A stretch of 5,923 nt of DNA from Planctomycetota bacterium (GTDB taxonomy: Bacteria > Planctomycetota > Phycisphaerae > WQYP01 > JAJZKY01), in assembly GCA_021803885.1 (NCBI GenBank), contig JAJZKY010000326.1, positions 1 through 5,923 of the forward strand, given 5' to 3'. This document shows positions 1 through 5,857 of this stretch, in pieces. The notes beneath the pieces were generated by a model that saw nothing but the letters and a program-made list of their open reading frames with translations, did no database searches and was not told where the DNA came from. Position 1 is the first letter of the stretch. Every line of letters starts with the position of its first letter. Position numbers and translations under genes: made by a program.

Positions 1-569
1 ATTTTGGCACCACGTTCAAGGCCTATCGCCGTGATCTTATTGAGCACCTGAATTTGTACGGCGATTCGCACCGCTTTATCCCGGCCCTGGCCGCGATGGC
101 CGGTGCCACGATTACAGAAGTGCCCATTAAGAACATCAACGCGCCGTACCGTCCATCCAATTATGGCATTGGCCGGACGTTTCGGGTGATGCTGGATTTG
201 CTTACCATAAAATTCCTCAACAGCTATCTGACGCGACCGCTGCATTTGTTTGGAAAAATTGGATTAATGAGTCTGGCCGGTTCTTTTTTGATCGGTCTGT
301 TTTTAGTGTATGAAAAAATCCGGGGTTACAGCATTCTGACATCGCATGGGCCGCTGCTGATTCTGGGTGCCATGCTGTTTATGATGGCCCTGATGTTTTT
401 TTCGACGGGACTGCTGGCGGAATTAATTTCGCGGGTGTATTTTGAAGCGCAACGCAAGCCGGTATATACCGTGCGAGAAATTCGGCATGGGCAGCAGGTA
501 TGGCGGGGGCGGCCCGGTAAGCCATTGCTGCAACTGCGACAATCGCATGATCAAAATGGACCATCATGA
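1..569 (+). CDS. Polyprenyl-phosphate glycosyltransferase, GT2 family (GtrB/DPM1-like), N-terminus missing
   Basis: The open frame enters from the left edge (first full codon at 3) and runs 188 codons to a TGA at 567-569, so roughly the N-terminal half of a usual 310-340 residue protein lies outside. The visible part starts near the end of the catalytic domain: FGTTFKAYRR is followed by LYGDSHRFIPALAAMAG, matching the family pattern LyG-x-x-HRFiP. Next comes an amphipathic stretch (YGIGRTFRVMLDLLTIKFL, fragment residues 54-72) and two membrane helices at about 85-103 and 117-137, then a basic cytoplasmic tail. This is the layout of enzymes that move a sugar from a nucleotide donor to undecaprenyl or dolichyl phosphate at the inner face of the membrane. 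The DXD nucleotide-binding motif cannot be checked because it is off-window. The segment before YGIGRT reads NINAPYRPSN where relatives usually show an H-x-P-R-x-x-G-x-S pattern. The stop overlaps the GT39 start by 4 bp. The family is secure; the sugar is unknown. Confidence 0.88.
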   Translation, partial: FGTTFKAYRRDLIEHLNLYGDSHRFIPALAAMAGATITEVPIKNINAPYRPSNYGIGRTFRVMLDLLTIKFLNSYLTRPLHLFGKIGLMSLAGSFLIGLFLVYEKIRGYSILTSHGPLLILGAMLFMMALMFFSTGLLAELISRVYFEAQRKPVYTVREIRHGQQVWRGRPGKPLLQLRQSHDQNGPS

Positions 570-2404
570 GTGAAACAGATATGAGTCAAAAAGGTTCCTC
601 CGGCAGCGGCGGGGCCAAGAGCTTCGCGGCGCCGGCTGCGGACTGGAATATTCCCCATTGGGGCGCTTTGGCGATTATCACCGCGTTTGCTCTGCCGCTA
701 TTTCTGGAATTATTGGGCCATGGCCAAGCCACGGCGATGATGGAATTGTTTAACCTGGTGCCCATCCGCGAAGCCTATCGGGATGGCCACTGGCTGATTC
801 CCACGCTGGGGGGTATGCCGCGGCTGGAAAAGCCACCGCTGCCGGTTTGGATTCCCGCGGCATTGGCCATGGTTTTTCATTCAGATAATTTATGGGTGGT
901 GCGTCTGCCGTCCGTTGTTCTGGGATTGGCAACGTGTTGGGCTACCTACGGAATTGGCTGCGTTTGCTCGCGCGATCGGAGATTGGGATTATTTGCGGCG
1001 ATTGCGTTGGCGGGCATGGTGGTGTTCATCCGGCAGGCGCGGATGGCTTCGTATGATATTTACGGGACGGCTTTTACCACACTGGGATTTCTGGGATTGC
1101 TGGCGGCCGCTGAGTACCCCAAGCGGTGGTGGATATGGTCGGGGTTGGGCGGAGTGGCATTGGGGCTGGCGGTTTTAAGTAAAGGGCCGATTCCGCCAAT
1201 GTATGTGCTGGTGCCATTTGGCTTTTGGCTGCTGTGGGAGCATCGCAAAAACAGCCGCTGCTGGCTTGGTATTTTGCTGGCATTGATTGTATCTATTGCG
1301 GTATTTTCTCCCTGGCTGTTGGCTGTGGCCATACGGTATCACAGTGAATATGGTGGAAGCGCGTGGCACATCTGGACGCGGCAATTTCGGCGTTATGTTA
1401 CCGTGCTGCCCGATACACGCTGGTATTATCTGGCGATGATCGCATGGGTGTTTCCATGGACACCGCCGTTAATTGCCGGATTGGCATTGCCGTTTTTACC
1501 CGCACAATCTAATCCGGCACCCACTGCGCAGGAACGCCGCACCCGCTGGATGTTCTGGATTGTATTGGTAGTTGGGTTGATTTTACTGACGATTCCGGCA
1601 CAGAAAAAACAACGCTATGCCCTGCAAAATTTCCCATTTGCCGCCCTGATGATTGCGGCGGTTTGGCAGGAATTTGTCCGATTGAAAAAAGAGTTGGAGC
1701 TTGAGGCACCGGCAAAATTTCTGCTGGCGTCGCAAAGTGTCATGTTTGTCGGGGCCGGTGTATTGGTTTTAATTCTCATACCGGTTGTGATTCTGGCGCA
1801 GCATCCTTCACCGAATTTTGTCGAGCATTGGACAGCCATGCAGGCGGCATCGTTGCTGAAGCCGGGATTGGCGGCGTTAACACCGGAGGGTTGGGGACTT
1901 ATTGGCATAGTGGTTATTGCCTGTGGGGTGATGCTGTGGCGTTGGGAATTTAAGCGCCGCTTTGATCGTGCGTTCTGGATTTATGCGTTCGCGGGCTGGG
2001 TGTTTATGATGGCGATGAACTGGGCGTATATGGATGGCAACGGATATCAGGTAAGCCGGTATCGCACAGAAACACGGCAAATGATGTCCGTGGTTCATGG
2101 CCGCACCGTATACACGCTGATGGGAGATCGCATGTGGCTGGGGGTGTTGTATTACGCGGATAAAATTCTGCCGATGAAAACACCGGCCCAACTGCTGACA
2201 ATTGCCGAGCACAGCCGGCATCGGGTATATATCCTGACGCGCGATGAGGGTGTTTTTGCGCAGCAGGTCAACGCCATTGCACAACAGACGCATCGCAAAA
2301 TAAGGATTATTGATCGCATTAACGACGGCCACTTCATTCAAACACTCTTTGAATTACGGCCTGGAGCACACAACGCAATCCCCCCTTCTCACGCGGTGCA
2401 ATAA
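566..2404 (+). CDS. GT39 (PMT_2/ArnT-like) integral membrane glycosyltransferase
   Basis: This 612-residue polytopic protein has a soluble N-terminal tail of about 30 residues, an estimated 13-14 membrane helices between about 32 and 475, and a soluble C-terminal domain of about 130 residues. Family marks are visible in order: the first outer loop with REAYRDGHWLIPTLGG and LEKPP (E88-K89-P90-P91), RQARMASYD (156-164), LSKGP (204-208) and QKKQRYALQNFP (346-357). Such enzymes use a polyprenyl-phosphate sugar and glycosylate a lipid, glycan or protein on the outer face of the membrane. The acidic pair of the first loop, usually Asp-Glu or Asp-Asp about 17 residues before the GDW/GHW motif, here reads M59-E60, so the first acid is missing. 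The ATG overlaps the upstream GT2 stop (ATGA), implying translational coupling and a shared pathway. No strong Shine-Dalgarno is seen; a second ATG at 581 would remove only five residues. The acceptor and sugar are unknown, so no gene symbol is given. Confidence 0.9.
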   Translation: MSETDMSQKGSSGSGGAKSFAAPAADWNIPHWGALAIITAFALPLFLELLGHGQATAMMELFNLVPIREAYRDGHWLIPTLGGMPRLEKPPLPVWIPAALAMVFHSDNLWVVRLPSVVLGLATCWATYGIGCVCSRDRRLGLFAAIALAGMVVFIRQARMASYDIYGTAFTTLGFLGLLAAAEYPKRWWIWSGLGGVALGLAVLSKGPIPPMYVLVPFGFWLLWEHRKNSRCWLGILLALIVSIAVFSPWLLAVAIRYHSEYGGSAWHIWTRQFRRYVTVLPDTRWYYLAMIAWVFPWTPPLIAGLALPFLPAQSNPAPTAQERRTRWMFWIVLVVGLILLTIPAQKKQRYALQNFPFAALMIAAVWQEFVRLKKELELEAPAKFLLASQSVMFVGAGVLVLILIPVVILAQHPSPNFVEHWTAMQAASLLKPGLAALTPEGWGLIGIVVIACGVMLWRWEFKRRFDRAFWIYAFAGWVFMMAMNWAYMDGNGYQVSRYRTETRQMMSVVHGRTVYTLMGDRMWLGVLYYADKILPMKTPAQLLTIAEHSRHRVYILTRDEGVFAQQVNAIAQQTHRKIRIIDRINDGHFIQTLFELRPGAHNAIPPSHAVQ

Positions 2405-2419
2405 AGTTAGTTTTTTTTT
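2366..2419 (+). terminator. Possible weak terminator in a convergent gap
   Basis: The two converging genes are separated by only 13 bp, and T fills 2411-2419. Upstream, inside the end of the GT39 gene, GCAC-acaa-CGC (2366-2376) can pair with GCG-GTGC (2393-2399) around a 16-nt loop. The stem is short and bulged, and it ends 11 nt before the T run, so this is not a textbook intrinsic terminator. It would serve the plus-strand glycosyltransferase transcript. I see no comparable element for the minus-strand operon. Confidence 0.22.
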
Positions 2420-3020
2420 ACATTCGCGCCAGACACTGTGCAATCGCTTCGGGATAGGCGAGGCACTCCTGTTGAAACACGCGGGCGGCGAGTTTTTCCG
2501 CGGTGTCATCGGGTAATACCGGGCAGGTGCGCTGGAGAAGAATCGGGCCGTGGTCATATTGGTTGTCCGCGTAATGTACCGTGCAGCCGGAGATGCTTTC
2601 GCCGGCATCAATTACCGCCTGGTGCACTTTCAGGCCGTGCATGCCGCGACCGCCATATTTTGGCAGCAGGGCGGGATGAATATTCAGCACACGGTTTTCA
2701 AAGGGTGGTGGAATGTGCAGCAGCGATAAAAAGCCGGCCATGATCACCAAATCCGCATGACATTTGAGTATTTGTGAGAATATGGCATCAGAAAAGCTGG
2801 CGGTGTCCGGAAAAGTTCGGCGATTGATAACTTCATGCGGCAAATGGAGATTTTCCGCGCGAATCAGACCATAGACATCGGGCCGGCTGGAAATAACACA
2901 CGCAATGGAAGCGGATAATTTTCCATCAAGGATATGCTGCGCGAGATTTTGCAGCGTGGAGCCGGAACCGGAAATCAGTATTGCCAATCGCGCTTTAGAT
3001 GGTGGCTGTTGTGGTGTCAT
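2418..3020 (-). CDS. purN: Phosphoribosylglycinamide formyltransferase (GART)
   Basis: The 200-residue enzyme transfers the formyl group of 10-formyltetrahydrofolate to GAR, the third step of de novo purine synthesis, in the cytoplasm. The phosphate-binding loop appears as ISGSGSTLQNL (16-26). The catalytic triad is present: N113 and H115 in NIHPALLP, and D156 in YDHGPILLQ, matching Asn106, His108 and Asp144 of the E. coli enzyme. The loop after LLPKY reads GGRGMHG, a version I associate with Bacteroidetes and PVC-type PurN rather than the E. coli form. It lacks the C-terminal domain of Met-tRNA formyltransferase, and the GSGSTLQN loop argues against a sugar-amine formyltransferase. The ATG overlaps the stop of the MFS gene by 4 bp (ATGA); GGGA about 10 nt upstream is a modest Shine-Dalgarno. 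It is the last gene of the gdhA operon. Its TAA stop lies in a run of nine A on the coding strand, and the C-terminus is somewhat shorter than in E. coli (212 residues). Confidence 0.95.
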   Translation of the reverse strand: MTPQQPPSKARLAILISGSGSTLQNLAQHILDGKLSASIACVISSRPDVYGLIRAENLHLPHEVINRRTFPDTASFSDAIFSQILKCHADLVIMAGFLSLLHIPPPFENRVLNIHPALLPKYGGRGMHGLKVHQAVIDAGESISGCTVHYADNQYDHGPILLQRTCPVLPDDTAEKLAARVFQQECLAYPEAIAQCLARM

Positions 3021-4291
3021 GCTGATGTGTTCCCATCTGGTTGAATATCGACTTTGGTGAGTCCCTTGGCCCGCCGCGCCATGATGGTCATGACGCCGCC
3101 GCCGATGGCCAGTATGACAAACATCGCCAGGGCCTTGGGCGTGACGGAATCGGGCGATCCGGATATTGCCGCAACGCCAGGTCCAAGTACCGTTCCCATG
3201 CCAATAAGTCCCTCATGAATTCCGGCATTTGTACCTGATCCGTGGCTCAGGTGCATGGCATAGTAGAGGGACCCGGAATAAAGCATGGCCACCGCTACGC
3301 CAAAAACCGCCTGGGATAATATCAGCATGAGCACCGACTGGCTTAACAGCAGTGCGACGGTTCCCAGCAGCAGGCTGGCATAAGAAATCATCATCCAGTG
3401 CATGCGGTAATGCCAGCCGGTCCAGAAACTGGTAAGGAAAAAGCCGCCGATGCGGGTCAATGCCCACACAGAGGCTAAAGCCGTTGCCAGAGCGTAGGAT
3501 TTTATTCCCAGCAAAATAGTGATGGTGGGTAAAACAGCCACGACGGTGTTAGCGGCGACATAGGAAAGCATATTGGACAGCCACGCCATGTGCAGAAGTG
3601 TTTTGGATTTTGGCGATGCTAAAATAGCGTGGCTTCGGGCCAGTTCTTCGGGTGAATCTTCAACGTGGCCGATACCGATTTGCGATTGGGGAATGGAAAA
3701 AAAAGCGATGATGATCCAGACGATCAGGCTCATGACGGCGCCGACAATGAAAACGCCGGCCCAGGAAAGCCACAGGGCCAGTGAACCGACAATGCCGCCG
3801 GCGATAAAACCGGTGGTGGACCAGTTAATGTTATAAATGGTAATGCGTTTGGTTAATCGCAATTTACCCGGCACGCATGTCAGGGCGGATTCGATGGCCG
3901 GCCAAAGTGGGGCGGTAAAGAAATTCAGCAGCAGTAAAAAAATAAACACGCCCCACAGACTGCGATGAGCCACTGCGACGGCCCCAAACGCGCAGACCAG
4001 AATACATATCAGGGCCATGTAAGTTCCCAGTCGGCGTTGGCCGAGTTGATCCACCATGCGCCCGCCATACAGTGCGCCGATGGTATAAACCAGGCCGCCG
4101 GCGGCGGCCATACCAAGCTGTACTTCGGCGGGCTGACGGAGTTCATAGCCGGCAAAAAAATAGACGGCATTGGATGTCAGCGCTGCCATAAACGACGCCA
4201 GCCAATGCGCTATGTACCAAGCCAGCAGCGGTGGACGCCGATGCAGAGCGACCGGGCCTGATCCCACGGATGGAATTGGAATATTGCTCAC
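3017..4291 (-). CDS. Major facilitator superfamily transporter
   Basis: This 424-residue protein has about twelve hydrophobic helices: six before and six after a polar central loop at about 202-232. MFS motif A is clear between helices 2 and 3: GGRMVDQLGQRR (76-87), with G77, D81, G84, R86 and R87. The C-terminal half carries LYSGSLYYAMH (337-347) and NAGIHEGLIGMGTVLGPG (355-372), whose charged HE pair probably lies in the transport path. I recall this signature from uncharacterised transporters of Planctomycetota and relatives. The start is GTG, overlapping the gdhA stop by 4 bp (GTGA); GGGG about 9 nt upstream may help initiation. The stop in turn overlaps the purN start. Lying between glutamate dehydrogenase and a purine-synthesis enzyme makes an amino acid, nucleobase or nucleoside substrate conceivable, but nothing in the sequence decides this, nor whether it imports or exports. 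Confidence 0.88.
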   Translation of the reverse strand: MSNIPIPSVGSGPVALHRRPPLLAWYIAHWLASFMAALTSNAVYFFAGYELRQPAEVQLGMAAAGGLVYTIGALYGGRMVDQLGQRRLGTYMALICILVCAFGAVAVAHRSLWGVFIFLLLLNFFTAPLWPAIESALTCVPGKLRLTKRITIYNINWSTTGFIAGGIVGSLALWLSWAGVFIVGAVMSLIVWIIIAFFSIPQSQIGIGHVEDSPEELARSHAILASPKSKTLLHMAWLSNMLSYVAANTVVAVLPTITILLGIKSYALATALASVWALTRIGGFFLTSFWTGWHYRMHWMMISYASLLLGTVALLLSQSVLMLILSQAVFGVAVAMLYSGSLYYAMHLSHGSGTNAGIHEGLIGMGTVLGPGVAAISGSPDSVTPKALAMFVILAIGGGVMTIMARRAKGLTKVDIQPDGNTSA

Positions 4292-5607
4292 GGAAAAATA
4301 CCCCGCTGCTTATATGCCCGCGCAACATGTTCCACCGCCACGCAAAAGGCCGCCGTGGAAAGATCCGTGTCATATTGATGTGCGGCCAATCGCACCCGCC
4401 GTGCCGCCAGAACGATGGTTTTTTGCAGTTCGCGATCTACCCGGTTAAGTTCCCAATGTACCCCGGCCTTGTTCTGGACCCATTCAAGATAACTGACGGT
4501 AACGCCGCCGGCATTACACAAGATGGCCGGCAGCAGGGCAATGCCGCGCTGCCGCAGAATGGCCGCGCCGGCGGGTGTAACCGGGCCATTGCCGCCTTCG
4601 GCTACCACCCGTGCGTTGAGCCACTGAGCCACGGGAGCATCAACCATGCGTTCGAGCGCAGCGGGGATAAATACGTCCACTTCGGTGCGATAAAATGCTT
4701 CACGATCAATAACTTCGATGCCCGCGGCGGTAAAGCCCGCCAGACCACCGGTCTGCTGCACATGTTGTTGTAATTCCGGAATGGGCAAACCGTGGATATT
4801 TCGCAGGGCACAGGTGTGATCCATCACGGCAATAAGTTTTGCACCGTGTACGGCCAGAGCTTGGGCCGTATTGCTGCCGACATTACCGAAGCCCAGAATG
4901 CTAAGCCGCAGTCCGGCGGGTTTGAGTCGAAATTCGGGCAGTAACTCTAAAAGCACGTAGCAGAGGCCCTGACCAGTGGCCTTTTCCCGTCCCTCACTGC
5001 CGCCACAACCGACAGATTTTCCCGTTACCACCTGCAACATGCCCTGTTGCCGGCCTTCCTGATGAGTGTTGAGATATGTGTCCATCATCCAGTCCATGAT
5101 CTGGGCATTGGTTCCGACATCCGGGGCGGGAATATCAATTTCCGGGCCGATGTTGCCGCCAAGTGCGGATGTAAGTCGGCGGGTCATGCGCATGAGTTCG
5201 GTTGATGAAAGCGTGTGTGGATCAACCTTGATTCCCCCTTTGGCCCCGCCGAAAGGAAGTCGCATAACCGCACATTTCATGGTCATCCAAACAGATAAGG
5301 CCTTGACATCATCCAGGCTCACGTCCGCGTGATAGCGTATGCCCCCCTTGTATGGACCGAGGATATTGTTGTGCTGAATGCGGTAACCTTTGAACAGGCG
5401 ATAATGGCCATCATCCATCATCACCGGAAAATGGACCATCAGTTCATTTTTGGGCTGAGATAAAATGGCTTTGACAAAATCAGGCGCTTGAATGGTACCG
5501 CAGGCATCATTCACTGAAGCTACGGCCATGGCAAATAACGAATTGGGGTCCGCCGGCTCCATAGGCTCGGCGTGCGGAAGTTTGGTTGTAATATTCGCAA
5601 TGGGCAT
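4288..5607 (-). CDS. gdhA: Glutamate dehydrogenase (Glu/Leu/Phe/Val dehydrogenase family)
   Basis: This 439-residue cytoplasmic enzyme interconverts glutamate with 2-oxoglutarate and ammonium. The substrate domain shows GPYKGGIRYH (84-93, K87), MTMKCAV (108-114, K111), PFGGAKGGIK (118-127, catalytic K123) and PAPDVGTN (160-167, catalytic D163). GGSEGREKATG (202-212) follows, then the Rossmann fold with LGFGNVG (238-244) and D263 near the end of the second strand. NAGGVTVSYLEWVQN (365-379) includes S372. Lysine 87 together with S372 fits glutamate rather than branched-chain amino acids. NAD versus NADP cannot be settled by eye. Changes from common sequence are EGGNGP for EGANGP (G339), LPAIL for VPDIL (A361) and PAALER for PAALEN (R320). 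The first ATG is chosen because GGAG lies 7 nt upstream; the N-terminus is then about 15-20 residues longer than in many relatives, and M16 is a possible alternative. It is the first gene of an operon with the MFS gene and purN. Confidence 0.95.
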   Translation of the reverse strand: MPIANITTKLPHAEPMEPADPNSLFAMAVASVNDACGTIQAPDFVKAILSQPKNELMVHFPVMMDDGHYRLFKGYRIQHNNILGPYKGGIRYHADVSLDDVKALSVWMTMKCAVMRLPFGGAKGGIKVDPHTLSSTELMRMTRRLTSALGGNIGPEIDIPAPDVGTNAQIMDWMMDTYLNTHQEGRQQGMLQVVTGKSVGCGGSEGREKATGQGLCYVLLELLPEFRLKPAGLRLSILGFGNVGSNTAQALAVHGAKLIAVMDHTCALRNIHGLPIPELQQHVQQTGGLAGFTAAGIEVIDREAFYRTEVDVFIPAALERMVDAPVAQWLNARVVAEGGNGPVTPAGAAILRQRGIALLPAILCNAGGVTVSYLEWVQNKAGVHWELNRVDRELQKTIVLAARRVRLAAHQYDTDLSTAAFCVAVEHVARAYKQRGIFP

Positions 5608-5614
5608 AGTTTTT

Positions 5615-5618
5615 CTCC
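5615..5618 (-). promoter_or_regulatory. Shine-Dalgarno of gdhA
   Basis: On the minus strand GGAG sits 7 nt before the ATG at 5607 (ACGGAGAAAAACT-ATG). It is the clearest ribosome binding site in the window and supports the longer gdhA start over M16, which lacks such a site. The two downstream genes, with 4-bp overlaps, have weaker sites, as expected for coupled translation. Confidence 0.7.
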
Positions 5619-5641
5619 GTCAATCATAACGCCGAGGCGGC

Positions 5642-5671
5642 ATCATACCAGTGAAGTGTAACTGCTGGCCA
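5642..5671 (-). promoter_or_regulatory. Candidate promoter of the gdhA operon
   Basis: On the minus strand TGGTATGAT (5650-5642) fits an extended -10 element (TGn-TATnAT). An 18-bp spacer separates it from TGGCCA (5671-5666), a 4-of-6 match to the -35 consensus TTGACA. Transcription would start near 5635, leaving a leader of about 28 nt that contains the Shine-Dalgarno. A second TATGAT at 5628-5623 lies too close to the ribosome binding site and has a poorer -35. This rests on E. coli sigma-70 consensus, which may not hold for this organism. Confidence 0.35.
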
Positions 5672-5674
5672 GTG
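5648..5674. repeat. CCAGTG direct repeat flanking the promoter spacer
   Basis: CCAGTG occurs at 5648-5653 and 5669-5674, starts 21 bp apart, which is two turns of the helix. One copy abuts the proposed -10 and the other overlaps the proposed -35. Such spacing suits a regulator binding one face of the DNA, but six-base repeats are common by chance. Confidence 0.2.
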
Positions 5675-5706
5675 GCGGCGGATCAGTGAGACGCTGCGCT
5701 GGGTGA

Positions 5707-5808
5707 AACGCTCTTTTTCTCGTTGCTAAGTGCCTTGGGATACTGAATGGCAGTATTGATCATGGCCGATCGCGGGCTGTGCCGAGATTCCTGATTGAAC
5801 GCTCTTTT
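5707..5808. repeat. Pair of 11-bp direct repeats upstream of gdhA
   Basis: AACGCTCTTTT occurs at 5707-5717 and again at 5798-5808, each preceded by TGA or TGAA. The copies are 91 bp apart, which is not a multiple of three, so a repeated peptide does not explain them. An 11-bp exact match in about 300 bp is unlikely by chance. They could be two binding sites for one regulator in the gdhA upstream region, or the remains of a small duplication. Confidence 0.35.
5740..5756. promoter_or_regulatory. Inverted repeat, possible operator
   Basis: ATACTG-aatgg-CAGTAT is a perfect 6-5-6 dyad about 135 bp upstream of the gdhA start. It lies between the two AACGCTCTTTT repeats. The AT-rich arms make a weak RNA hairpin and no T run follows, so a protein binding site is more likely than a terminator. 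No regulator can be named from it. Confidence 0.28.
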
Positions 5809-5857
5809 GGCTGGGGCGTTAACAGTAGTGGAACGTGGACCGACAACAGGCTGATTT

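Noticed and set aside
1877..2341. 154-codon minus-strand open frame within the GT39 gene
   Set aside because: Rich in His, Pro, Asn and Arg with no domain or membrane pattern, and fully antisense to the soluble end of a clear GT39 protein.
2418..3020. Possible sugar-amine formyltransferase (ArnA-like) acting with the ArnT-like GT39
   Set aside because: The GSGSTLQN phosphate loop, the length of 200 residues and the triad spacing fit GAR formyltransferase, and the gene belongs to the opposing operon.
4231..4773. 180-codon plus-strand open frame opposite the end of gdhA and start of the MFS gene
   Set aside because: It lies antisense to two genes with strong family motifs, has no recognisable domain and an unlikely composition; it is a by-product of the codon use on the other strand.
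5757..5775. TGATCA and CGATCG palindromes upstream of gdhA
   Set aside because: Six-base palindromes of this kind are frequent by chance and show no symmetric extension.
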